From contig CM066325.1 of NCBI GenBank assembly GCA_033807775.1, positions 19,091,301-19,155,300 of the forward strand: DNA of 64,000 bases. Reading direction: 5' to 3'. Of the stretch, positions 11,887-23,281 are shown piece after piece. A program made the translations under genes and the position numbers. Source of the DNA: Saussurea involucrata. Lineage: Eukaryota > Streptophyta > Magnoliopsida > Asterales > Asteraceae. The notes beneath the pieces were generated by a model. That model saw nothing but the letters and a program-made list of their open reading frames with translations, did no database searches and was not told where the DNA came from. Each line of letters opens with the position of its first letter. Positions within the stretch are counted from its first letter, which is position 1.

Positions 11887-13959
11887 TGTAACAACCCACA
11901 TTTAGAAAGCTAAAAGTTGGGGGGTGCAACTCGTAAATAAGGAATAGGGTTAATGTGGCACAAAACCCTAGAGGTGCCTTTCATTTTTCTTATTTTGCGG
12001 CTGCATAGTAGATAGAAAGAAACTGGGAGCTCAAGTGCAAGAGTGAAGAAAGAACCACAAATCATCAAATCGAAAGAAGGAGTTTGTTGTATCGACGCAT
12101 TCCTATTAGGTAATTTCAACATCTCAATCTTTACCTTGTTGTCATGTTGATTTGATGAACTGGGAGAGTTTTCTTAAAAAGAGTAAATGGTATCGTAAGA
12201 GAGAGATTAAGCACTATAATTGTGTTAGAGTAGTAAGAATTGGTGAGAAATGATCTAGCATGTCTATAATATCGTTTAATTTTCGTTATAGCTTTGATTA
12301 AGAATCATCGGGTTCGTCTTTAAAATCGTCCCTGCCGAAGTCCCGGTGTCGTGTTTTGAAGTCCCGGTACTTGCGAATTAAGGTCCCGGTAGTTTGGTTC
12401 GTAGTCCCGGTATCGTGTTTTGAAGTCCCAGTACTTGCGAATTAAGGTCCCGGTAGTTTGGTTCAAAGTCTCGGTGTCGTGAATGGAAGTCCCGGTAATT
12501 TTGGATTTGAGTCCCGATATTCTCACGATAATTCCCGGTATATGAATCTAAATGAAGTCCCGGTACCTTGGTTGAGAGTCTCGGTATATTTAAGAAATTG
12601 GAGTCCCGGTGTGTGTGAGGTTGAGGTCCTTGTAGCTGTCAAACAAGTGAAGTACAGATATGTATAGGAGTTTGGGCCAAGAAGTTGTGTTTGTGTGTAT
12701 GGGCCGAAGGTGGCAAAGCCACGTGTGGATTATGTGTGTGGGGGTTGAAGGTAGCAAAACATGTGGACCAACCTTGTTGCCTTTTTGTAAACCATGCTAA
12801 TTGGAAATTCAACATTCATTTTAAAGAGGCCACGTGGACTCAAAAGTCTAGATATAGCTAAGCATAGTAGAATTGATTTTACATTTAATTAAACATAGTG
12901 GGAGCCGATTTGGAGTAAATTAATTATGGCGGATTTGGGTTGAATAATTTTAGGATCCAGTGTTTATCCGGTCGAGACATTTCAAGTTAGTAAAATTCAG
13001 TGGGTCTTACCCGGTTTGTGTGGTGGGTTTAATTATAGGTGTGTGTAGAGACGATCGGTGCAAGTAAGGACTTTAAGCAGGATCTCAGGTGAGTTTTTCT
13101 AACTAAAATACGTGCTCTTACGTGTTTCCAAGGAAAGTGATTTTATGAATATACTCTGTTATTTTACCTGACTTTTACGTAAACGAAAGTTAATACTCTA
13201 CTGATCAGAGTATGTTTATGAGCATGATTTATTTACAAGCTGTTACGAATGTTTTCCCATGAAAAGAATGTTCTACTGAAAAGATTTTCCAGCAATATGA
13301 TTTGGATTGTAAAACGTTATACGGAGTTCATGTTTTATGTTTATGACGAACTATGTGTATGCTATGTGGAGTCGGTCTGCACTGTGGGATCAGAGATAGA
13401 TCCTCGGGTTCTGATGACCCCTTGGATAGGTATGACAGACTGGTAGGCTGGAATTCGTTTCCCCCTATTTCGAGTAGAGGGGAGTCTGCGTAGGCTCCGA
13501 GAAGGGGAGTCTGCGTAGGCTCCAAAAGAGGTGAAAGGGGAGTCTGCTGGGGCCCCGATCGCGGTTAACGATGTGATCCTTAACACAGTGCAGTACCATG
13601 TTTGACGCTTATGTGAAGAATGTGAACTGTTTTATAAAAATGATTTATATTGTTGACGTACACTGTTTATGGAGGGAACTCACTAGACCTCATGGTCTAA
13701 CCCTCGCTTTTCAAAACTAAAACCTTTTCAGGTAAGCTAATAGTAGAAGGCTCAGATAAGTGAGCAAGAGCAAGATAGAGTACATATGAAGCTAGAGACA
13801 GTACCAGTGCCACTCGTAGTAATATTTGTTCTCAGTTGTGTATAGGTTGTTTCCGCCAACCTCAGTTTTGGAAGTAATGTAATGAAATTTTGGGACCCAG
13901 TTATGAGAATGTTATGTTTTAATGCTATGTTTGTCTTATATGGAATTTAGGTCGTTACA
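11887..13959 (+). repeat. Middle LTR of outer array (2073 bp)
   Basis: Starts TGTAACAACCC and ends GTCGTTACA. A polypurine tract precedes it and a primer site (13962-13973, TAGTATCAGAGC, one change from the standard) follows it, so it served as 3' LTR of one unit and 5' LTR of the next. Bases 12330-12620 hold a run of GTCCCGGT-type repeats partly arranged as a unit of about 70 bp. Compared with the last LTR, bases 11887-12464 show no difference, while 12465-13825 show 14 substitutions and two indels. Confidence 0.5.
13674..13740 (+). promoter_or_regulatory. Conserved LTR core hairpin (AGACC...GGTCT) in the outer LTR
   Basis: ACTCACTAGACCTCATGGTC and the following TAACCCTCGC form a short imperfect palindrome, followed by CCTTTTCAGGTAAGC. 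The same block recurs at 27678, 28766, 59161 (minus) and, more diverged, at 3080 and 9574 (minus) and their copies, in otherwise dissimilar LTRs. A role in 3' end formation or RNA structure is a guess. Confidence 0.5.
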
Positions 13960-16787
13960 AATAGTATCAGAGCCATAGTTTAAGGGATTTAGGTGACCGG
14001 ACGGGCCTAAACTTAAACTTGGAGTAGAAATCACAACTGAGAATCAGGAAACTCGTTAGGAGGGCACTATAGTAGATACAGGAAATGCGTTAGGAGGACA
14101 CTAATACAGAGATAGGACTAATAGGGTACTGAGGACAGTCATGTAAGGTAAGTTTGGAATTATTCCTGGCCAGTGTAATTGTGAACTTACAGGTACATGT
14201 ATGTGCTTAACCTACCTTATTATTCTGAAGAGGTAGTCAGAAGCTAGTGTTTATGTTGTATTCCAGTACCTTAGAATGTCAGCAAGATCCCTGAGGGGTA
14301 GACTAAGAACCCTTCCGGGGGAAGTTTCATGAGAAGTCATTTTTTTATGTGATGAATGTATACATCGTAGAGACGAAATGTTGTTTAGAATGTTATGAAT
14401 CGTATAGAGATAGATCTTCGTGGGTTTGAAGAGATAAAATGATTGATTTTGAGTAAGACTCTTATTTCTAGAAAGTCCCAGTTCTAGAAATAGTGGGATG
14501 AGATCAGTTAGAATGGTAAGGAATAACAGTGTTGAAATCTTGAGTGTATCAATAGGACCCTGACTTCTTAGTCGAGCTTTTCAATGGCAGGGTAAATGAA
14601 ATAAGATACCTTTAGTGAAATGAAAACATGTAGAAGTAGAAAATGAGATAGCTGATCAGAATGAAAGTAGTAGAAAATGGTTGAGTAAGGGGAATGTAGA
14701 ACGTATGTACAACAAGTTGATGCATGACCGAGAGGGCGACCTTTGGTCGTGGGTAAAATGTCAAGGATAAGTGCGCGAGCAAAGTGGTTGACCTTGTTAG
14801 AGTGAGTAGCCTTCAATTGCAAGTAGTGTCTCATGCATGGTGCTCTTTTTGTAACACGGAATTTTCACGATCTAAGTTAAAGGCCTAAATATAAAATTTT
14901 GATCGAAAATGGGTTAGAATATACACACGTATGTTTAAAGAAAAGGTGATTTCATTCACATTGCACATTGAAATTTTGAGCTTAACGATTTGCAAAGTAT
15001 TCCACATTTTAATGGTAAGTTAAATTGTTACAAAAAGGTCGGGAAAATGTTTGATAGCCAAACTTTTACAATCAGATGCTTATTGACCTATTGATATCGT
15101 ACAAATGAGTGTGAGAACCGACTGATTTACTTTGTGTCGGTAATTCTTTCAGAATTGTGTCTAATGAAAAGATTTTCATGCAATATATTACTGTCGTAAT
15201 AACATCGTTGGAATCGAATAAGATTAAGGCTCACGGAAAGATGCATGCAAACGATTCTCGAATCGTTGTGCCGGGCGTTGATGTTATAAAAGTAATGGGG
15301 TCATGTGTACCCAAGTGTTTTTCCAAACATTGTTTATTTAAAATAATGGAATGTGCGAAAAGATTTATTTATCGTAGTGTCATGCATGGAGGCTATGAAC
15401 TCACTAGGTCGTAAGATATTACATGTCAAGCTAAAGAAGAACTCCAAGAGCAGGAAAAGTGTCAGACAAATCAGGAAAGAATGTTGTAGCCTTAGTACTT
15501 TTGTTTAAGAGGAAAGGTGAACAACGGTGGAGTCAGAAGTAGATTATAGTAACAGTCGTATGAGGGTTTGCACCCTTATTCGGTAACTGGAAGTACGGTT
15601 GTCAAGGGACGGTTGTGTCTAGAGGAAGGACTTGAAGCCTTCAAGGTGATGGTACTAGCATCTCGTTATGAGTAGTGCGGTGAGGAAGGATGAAATGTCC
15701 ATGGCATAGGAACATGAGGTTCGAGGTGAGCGTGTAAAGTTGTTGTTACATGAGTAGGTTTCGAAAAGAGGGAGACAGATTATGAAGTTGATCATGATAT
15801 GTTGGTAAGGGAACCCATGTTAAAGAATAAGTTAAGAAAGTAGTTACAGGTTGTCTGTTGTTGTAGAAGTCGACAGTTGTGTAAGGTGGTCGAGGCCGAA
15901 GACTTGAACCAGAAAGTTGAAAGTCGATAGAACACCGTGTAGGGGTGTTAAGAGGATGAGGAGTTATTGTTTTGAATAAGAGTTCCATTTACGAGGTGTG
16001 GAATGTCCATAGAAGGATAAGGTGGGTAGTACGAACGGAGTGAGCTTAGACTATATCAGTCAGTAAAGAAATGTGCCATGTCTATGTAAGAGCTCGGATC
16101 GTAAAGAGTTAGCTAGAATGTTTGTGTCTGAGTTAATTGAGAAATCGTGAGTTATAGTTCGACAGGCTAAGAGAGGACTAAGTATCGAGATAGACTCGGT
16201 TATGTATGTGGGAGGATATGAAGGCAAGTTTAAATTGTGTGAATGGTCATGAGAGATCTGGCCTGCAGTGTGATGTATGGACAAAGAGTATACGGGTGTG
16301 TAGTGACGGTAATGGTCAAGCTCGATGTGTCAGTTAGTGTCATAGTGATTAGATGCTAGTGAGGGAGAAGAAGCGTCATATAGAAGCCTTTTTGAGGTTT
16401 CGGATGAGGGGCATGGTTTGTTAACCAGAGTGTTGGAGCACGTAGGGCACAAGTTGACGTGGTGGTATGATTATGTTCGGGATAGAGGTACGGAGTGGTG
16501 GGGGGGGTTACCCAAAAGAGGAACCGAGTGTTCTTAGTTGTAAGAGTCGCTAAGTAGGCATATTTTGGGATCATTGGAAGTTTAAAGAAGATGATGGGTG
16601 TGTTAGTCAAATTGTTGTGGAATAGATGTGAAATCCTTAGAGAGTGTGAACTATTGCTTATGTGTGAAAGAATGGTCTGAGAAAGTAAAAGTTGGAGATT
16701 AAAGAATGTGTAGTGACGTCAATCACTAATGTCGTTCCAAGACGACTTGGTGGAATGCCTTAAGTTAAGATCTTGGTGCAACTGTTT
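13960..16787 (+). other. Non-coding internal region of outer element, copy B, 5' part, with primer site
   Basis: Begins AA and then the primer site 13962-13973. The sequence after it, AGTTTAAGGGATTTAGGT, matches the same position in the nested chromovirus leader. From 14002 on it repeats copy A with only two differences seen (15930 and 16166). Confidence 0.5.
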
Positions 16788-18410
16788 TGTAACAACCCGA
16801 TTCTCATATATATACAAATAACATACATTCCATATCATGATATCATTAAAAGGTACGTCATATTTCACATTCGGTCCCATAGTCTAACAAAACATAGTAG
16901 ATAATTCAGTACAAACTTTTACAATTGAATTACATGTTTAATAACAACGAAGTCTCAAGTACAAAAATACATCCATGACTTCTAAACTGACTTCTTCACA
17001 AAAGTTATCCTTTAATAGTCCTACTTATTTGCTCTTACCGGATCCGCCACCTGGAATACATGATTTTTAAAACAGAAAATGAGGGTTAGACCTAAGGGTC
17101 TAGTGAGTAAATCCCTGACATTTGTAATTCATTAAAAATTCATTTATATAAAACACTCTTTATATAAATACACATACATCACACGTAAGTTAATACCAAC
17201 TAGCATTTATGTATCATACCTGTCTCATTCCACCTTATCCCTCCATCAATGGCCAATATCAATTGGTTGCGAGCCAATTTATCACACCGGTCCAAAGCCC
17301 GACCACGTATTATAATTTCATATAATACTCACGTAATTATAATTTCATATAATACTCATGTAATTATAATATTTCAATATATTATAATCACCCAAGTATG
17401 ACATATTCATACACTTTATCAAATATTCGTTATTCACATAATGCATTCCAGTAAAATACTTTTTAAAGTAAAACTCACCTGATCTTTTTAGCAAAGGTCC
17501 TTCAAACTTTCCTCAAAACAGATTAACTTTTAACCCCGATCCTTAGTATCTGAAACAAATTAAAATGTACATACTCTTTAACACGTAAACAGGTAATTCA
17601 CACTTTTCGCAACCCACTATTACGAAAACCTCACTTCTCGCAACCCATAGTTGCGAGTTCCTTACTTTTCGCAACCAACAGTTACGAAAATCTCACTTCT
17701 CGCAATCCACAGTTGCGAGTTCCTTACTTTTCGCAACCAACTGTTGCGAGATCCTAACTTTTCGTTTTGGTTACTTGCGCAAAGTGGACTTTTCGCAACC
17801 AAGGCATGCGAATTCCTACTTTTCGCAAAAACACTGTTCATCGTCTTTTTCAGAAAAGTTCAGTTCATTTGCAGGAATCCATCTTATACCCAGATTTTGT
17901 ACAGAAGTGTTCTAAACTCCTTTTAACACCTAAAATTGTAACTAAAATTCACAAATTCTTCTAAAATTACCTAAACCCACTTCAAAGTTCATATGAAACC
18001 TAATTCTCATAAAAGAGTTTGAATAAGATAATTACCTCTTTGATTTTACTGCACCAAAAACAAATTCCAGCTGAAGTATCTTTAATCTTCTTCTTCTTTT
18101 ATGGTTCTTCTTTTCTTTCTTTCTCTCTCTCTCCCGTAAACGATTTCACACACACACGCTTTTTGGGTTTTTGCTTGAATGTCTCAAAATGAGATATTTC
18201 CTCTAATTTAGACTACTGAGTCGGTTTGGGTGAAGGTTGTTTTCACCTTTAACCAAACAAACCCCACTCTTCTCTTAATTGACATAACTCACCCCCAAAC
18301 TTCCCAATACAATTTAAAACTTACCCTTTTAACTTCTAATTTCTCAAATACTATAGTAAAGACTTATAAAATATTTAAATTTAATTTAAATAAAATACCT
18401 GGTTATTACA
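16788..18410 (-). repeat. 3' LTR of nested chromovirus, copy B
   Basis: 1623 bp, no difference noticed from 2787-4409. Confidence 0.5.
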
Positions 18411-18550
18411 ACATCTCCCCCTTAAAAGAATTCCGTCCCGGAATTCAGTCAAGCGAACAGATGAGGGTATTTGGCTCTCATTTCCGACTCTGATTCCCAC
18501 GTCGCATCCTGACCTCTATGATGTTTCCACTAAACTTTTACCTGTCTGAT

Positions 18551-21500
18551 CTATTTTTTCCTCAATACTTTGACCTTGTGATCAACTATAGCTTCCGGTT
18601 CCTCCACATAGTTCAGCTTTTCATCAACCTGAATATCTGGTAGAGAGACTGCCTGGTCTGAAGTCACCAAACACTTCCGAAAATTCGATACATGGAACGC
18701 GTTGTGAATCCTGCTTAATTCCGGCGGAAGATCCAATCGGTACGCTACTTCGCCGATCCTTTCCGTAATTGCAAATGGTCCGATATACCTTGGACTAAGT
18801 TTACCTTGCTTCCCAAATCGTATGACCCCTTTCCAAGGTGAGACTTTCAACATTACAAAATCTCCAACCTGGAATTCTAACGGTTTCCGGCGTCGATCTG
18901 CATAACTTTTCTGTCTGTCTTGAGCCACTTTTAATCTGTCCCGAATCTGAGTGATCTTATCCGCTGTTAACTGTACTATTTCTGGCCCTGCTAATTGTTT
19001 CTCCCCCACTTCATTCCAACACAGAGGCGTTCGGCATTTTCTACCATACAATACTTCAAACGGTGCCGCTTGAACGCTGGAATGATAACTGTTGTTGTAG
19101 GCAAATTCTATCAAAGGCAGATGTTTATCCCACGATCCCCCAAAATCAACTATACAAGCCCGAAGCATATCTTCTAAAGTCTGAATTGTTCTTTCACTCT
19201 GCCCGTCAGTCTGAGGAAGATATGCTGTACTTAACCTTACCTGTGTTCCCATCTCTTTTTGAAAGCTTCTCCAAAATCTAGAAGTAAAACGACTATCTCG
19301 ATCAGAAATAATCGAGATTGGTATTCCATGTCGAGTTACTATTTCATTAATGTACAATTTGGCCAAACGTTCCAAGGAATCAGTTTCTTTTATCGGCAAG
19401 AAATGAGCAGACTTCGTCAATCTATCAACAATCACCCAAATAGAATCGAATCCCTTTGAAGTTCTAGGCAACTTGGTAATAAAATCAGTAGTGATCTGAT
19501 CCCATTTCCACATTGGTATATCTAGCCGTTGTAACTGACCAAACGGCTTCTGATGTTCAATCTTTACTTTCTTGCAGGTAGTACAATCTTCCACATACTT
19601 AGCAACACTTCTCTTCATTCCCGGCCACCAATAGAATTGTTTCAAATCTCTATACATTTTATTTGTACCCGGATGAATAGAAAATCGAGATTGATGAGCT
19701 TCTTGTAGTACACGATCACGTAATCCACCCAAACGAGGCACCCAAATTCTGTTTCCCATACACAGTAACCCACAGTCATTTTTCCCAAGCAATGCTGATA
19801 TTCCCACTAACCGTTCTGATTTCAAACTTTCTTCCTGATAAGCATCCATTTGGCACTTCAGCAATTCGTCAAAGATACTTGGAAGGAGTTCAGCTCGTAG
19901 CGATATCGCCTTTATCGTTCCACTTCTTTCTTGACGACTTAATTCATCTGCTACCACGTTCCCCTTCCCGGGGTGATAAAGGATTTCACAATCATAATCA
20001 TTTACCAATTCCAACCATCTTCTTTGCCTCATATTTAGTTCCTTCTGGTCGAAAAGATGTTGGAGACTCTTATGGTCAGTGAAAATTTGGCATTTAGAAC
20101 CATAAAGATAATGTCTCCAAATCTTCAATGCAAAGACAACTGCTGCAAGCTCCATATCGTGAGTAGGATATTGTCTTTCATGATCCTTTAGCTTACGAGA
20201 AGCATAGGCAATTACTTTTCCACGTTGCATAAGTACACATCCCAATCCTAGTTTAGAAGCATCACTGTAGACCACAAAATCATCGGAACCTTCTGGCAAT
20301 GCTAATATCGGCGCGCTGCAGAGTTTCTCCTTCAATATTCTAAATGCCTCATCTTGTTCTGCTTTCCATTCAAACTTTAAATTTTTCCGAGTTAGCTTAG
20401 TCAATGGCGTCGCGATTCGAGAAAAGTCTTTTATAAATTTCCGATAGTATCCAGCTAGACCCAGAAAACTACGTACTTCGGTTGCCGTTTTCGGCGGTTC
20501 CCATCTTTCAATTGCTTCCACTTTCGCTGGATCAACTTGTATACCCTTTTCTGAAACTACATGACCCAAAAACTGAACTTCCCGCAACCAGAATTCACAT
20601 TTAGAGAACTTAGCGTACAACTTTTCTTTCTTCAATAACTCCAAAATCAAACGAAGATGTTGCACATGATCCTCTTTGGATCGGGAATAAATAAGTATAT
20701 CATCGATAAACACAATGACAAATTTATCGAGATAATGCTTACATACCCGATTCATTAGATCCATAAAAGCGGCCGGGGCGTTCGTCAATCCGAAAGCCAT
20801 TACCAAGAATTCGTAGTGGCCGTATCTTGTGCGGAAAGCAGTCTTTAAAACATCCTCTTCCTTAACCTTCAACTGATGGTAGCCAGATCTGAGATCAATC
20901 TTGGAGAAGTAACAAGCTCCAACTAATTGATCAAAAAGGTCATCAATTCTTGGAAGTGGATACTTCTTCTTGATCGTACGCTTGTTCAGCTCCCGGTAAT
21001 CGATACACATTCTCATTGAACCGTACTTCTTCTTTACAAACAAAACTGGTGCACCCCAAGGCGAAAAGCTAGGTCTGATGAAGCCCTTATCGGATAAATC
21101 TTGAAGCTGTGCCATCATTTCTTTCATTTCTGGAGGTGCTAGTCTATACGGCGCACGAGCGATTGGAGTGGCTCCAGGTACCAGGTCTATACCAAATTCT
21201 ACTTGCCTAATAGGAGGAAGACTATTCAAGTCTTCAGAAAAAACTTCTGGGTATTCACTTACAATGGGGATATCTTCCAACTTAATCTTTTCAGGCCTAC
21301 TATCTATCACATAGGCTAAATAACTCGAGCAACCCTTACTAACACATTTACGGGCTTTTATCATAGATATAAGATTGGACTGATGATTCTTACGATCACC
21401 ATAGATCACTACTGCCCTCTTATCAGGTAAAACAACGTTGATTATTTTCTTATCACAAACTATGTTAGCCCGATTTTCAGCTAACCAATCCATCCCTACG

Positions 21501-23020
21501 ACCACATCAAACTCGATCAACTCTATAGGAAATAGTTGTATCGGTACCCCACACCCCTCTATATTTATCATGCAACAATCAAAAACCTCTTTAACTGCCA
21601 CTTGGTTATCATTTGCTGTGTCTACTAATAAAGCATGTTTTAACATTTTAGGCTCTAAATGCATGTGAGCAGCAAAGGAGGGAGACACAAAAGATCGGTT
21701 TGCACCGGAATCAAATAACACCTTAGCACGCGTGGAGTTTATGAAAAATGTACCTGTGACCACATCTGGAGTTTCCTCCGCCTCTTTAGCTGTCATTTGG
21801 AATGTACGACCCCTCGTTTTTGGCGGTTCTATTCTTGGGACTACTGGTCTAGTAATGGCTAGTTTCCCGGATGTACCCCCTTGTTGTATTCTACCTCGTG
21901 GACAGTCTGATTGAAGGTGATCCGGAGAATTACACAAAAAGCAAAACCGCGTTGATCGACAATCTTTAACAACATGACCGGTTTTCCCACACTTAAAACA
22001 AACCCGAGATTCCACTTGACAATTTCCTTGATGGTAGTGATTACATCTCGGACATGGTCTTTCTGCTGGTCGGAACGACGGACGGTTATCAAACCTCTGG
22101 AATCTAGACTTCTTTGGATCCTGTGGTGGTCCTTCCCATTTCCTTTTCCCCAAGCTCTTATCACCGACATCCCTTTTATTGTCTCGTTCGACATTTTCTG
22201 CAACATCCACAGCAGCTGTAAACGTATCTGGCCTTGTTGCAGTCACCAGTCTTCGAACTTCTGAATTTAACCCATAGATAAATCTCTCCATTTTCATCTT
22301 TTCTGTAGCAACATAATATCCTGCAAAACGAGATTTTTCTAAAAATCTAGCAGTATAATCTCTGACTGACAAATTCCCTTGTTGTAGATTCATAAATTCT
22401 TCTTCCAATTGTCTGACAGCAGCTTGTGGACAGACGTGTGTTGTGAAAGCTAACACGAATTCCTCCCATGAAAAAGTAGTATATACATCCGCTCCTCTCG
22501 ATTCTGTATGAGCCTCCCACCAATACAGAGCATCACCTTTTAGCATTGCAGTTCCATAAAGTACTTTATCTTGTTCAGCACATTTACACGTCTTGAAGAT
22601 GGCCTCTATTTCTTTTAGCCATCTCATTGCTTTTACCGGATCCCGATCTCCTGAATATGTAGGGGGCTTGCAACTAAGAAACATTTTATAGTCACACCTT
22701 TTCATCACCGGAAAGACAGTAGAGGTAAGTGGCATTTCAACTTCGTGTTCCGGATTCGGTCTTTCAGTTTCGTTGTGACGATTATGTTCAAACATAACTT
22801 GTATATTATCCTGTAACCTCCCCATTTCAGCCATCAGGTCATCCCGTGTAACAAATTTCGTACCATGCGATTGTGTTCTACCTCCAGTTCGACCCCCAGT
22901 TCCCCTTCCGGTTCTGCCTCTACCACGATCTCCTCCTCTTCCCCTTGTTCCTATGGGTGGATTTTCTCCACCCGAATTCCTTCCTCTTCTTTGGTTCCTT
23001 TGTCTAGTGCCACTTGCCAT
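18551..23020 (-). CDS. Gag-pol polyprotein of nested chromovirus, copy B
   Basis: This 1489-residue frame differs from copy A by one residue, alanine for threonine at position 200 in gag (base 22423 against 8422). All catalytic motifs are the same: knuckles, DSGA protease, FIDD reverse transcriptase, RNase H and D/D/E integrase. The frame ends at the same TAG, with the second TAG and the chromodomain coding beyond it, so both stops predate the duplication. Confidence 0.5.
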   Translation of the reverse strand: MASGTRQRNQRRGRNSGGENPPIGTRGRGGDRGRGRTGRGTGGRTGGRTQSHGTKFVTRDDLMAEMGRLQDNIQVMFEHNRHNETERPNPEHEVEMPLTSTVFPVMKRCDYKMFLSCKPPTYSGDRDPVKAMRWLKEIEAIFKTCKCAEQDKVLYGTAMLKGDALYWWEAHTESRGADVYTTFSWEEFVLAFTTHVCPQAAVRQLEEEFMNLQQGNLSVRDYTARFLEKSRFAGYYVATEKMKMERFIYGLNSEVRRLVTATRPDTFTAAVDVAENVERDNKRDVGDKSLGKRKWEGPPQDPKKSRFQRFDNRPSFRPAERPCPRCNHYHQGNCQVESRVCFKCGKTGHVVKDCRSTRFCFLCNSPDHLQSDCPRGRIQQGGTSGKLAITRPVVPRIEPPKTRGRTFQMTAKEAEETPDVVTGTFFINSTRAKVLFDSGANRSFVSPSFAAHMHLEPKMLKHALLVDTANDNQVAVKEVFDCCMINIEGCGVPIQLFPIELIEFDVVVGMDWLAENRANIVCDKKIINVVLPDKRAVVIYGDRKNHQSNLISMIKARKCVSKGCSSYLAYVIDSRPEKIKLEDIPIVSEYPEVFSEDLNSLPPIRQVEFGIDLVPGATPIARAPYRLAPPEMKEMMAQLQDLSDKGFIRPSFSPWGAPVLFVKKKYGSMRMCIDYRELNKRTIKKKYPLPRIDDLFDQLVGACYFSKIDLRSGYHQLKVKEEDVLKTAFRTRYGHYEFLVMAFGLTNAPAAFMDLMNRVCKHYLDKFVIVFIDDILIYSRSKEDHVQHLRLILELLKKEKLYAKFSKCEFWLREVQFLGHVVSEKGIQVDPAKVEAIERWEPPKTATEVRSFLGLAGYYRKFIKDFSRIATPLTKLTRKNLKFEWKAEQDEAFRILKEKLCSAPILALPEGSDDFVVYSDASKLGLGCVLMQRGKVIAYASRKLKDHERQYPTHDMELAAVVFALKIWRHYLYGSKCQIFTDHKSLQHLFDQKELNMRQRRWLELVNDYDCEILYHPGKGNVVADELSRQERSGTIKAISLRAELLPSIFDELLKCQMDAYQEESLKSERLVGISALLGKNDCGLLCMGNRIWVPRLGGLRDRVLQEAHQSRFSIHPGTNKMYRDLKQFYWWPGMKRSVAKYVEDCTTCKKVKIEHQKPFGQLQRLDIPMWKWDQITTDFITKLPRTSKGFDSIWVIVDRLTKSAHFLPIKETDSLERLAKLYINEIVTRHGIPISIISDRDSRFTSRFWRSFQKEMGTQVRLSTAYLPQTDGQSERTIQTLEDMLRACIVDFGGSWDKHLPLIEFAYNNSYHSSVQAAPFEVLYGRKCRTPLCWNEVGEKQLAGPEIVQLTADKITQIRDRLKVAQDRQKSYADRRRKPLEFQVGDFVMLKVSPWKGVIRFGKQGKLSPRYIGPFAITERIGEVAYRLDLPPELSRIHNAFHVSNFRKCLVTSDQAVSLPDIQVDEKLNYVEEPEAIVDHKVKVLRKK

Positions 23021-23281
23021 TCCGTTGATTCAAACAAAGTTAATATACACATAAGCACATACCCCATATAACAAGGTATTCCAGTTCAAGCATGCACCTG
23101 TAAGATCAAAATTACACTGGCCTGGTGTAATTTGAAATTACCTTACATGATGTTCCTTCTACCTTTTATACTTAGCATCCCCAGGTTCTAACATATTAGG
23201 GACATCCTACTTCACATGCAGTTTAAGTCTAGGTACAGATACTAATACCTAAATCCCTTAAACTAGGGCTCTGATACCATC

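Noticed and set aside
12320..12667. Frames of about 70-90 codons in the outer LTRs
   Set aside because: They follow the GTCCCGGT repeats and change length between the two LTR copies.
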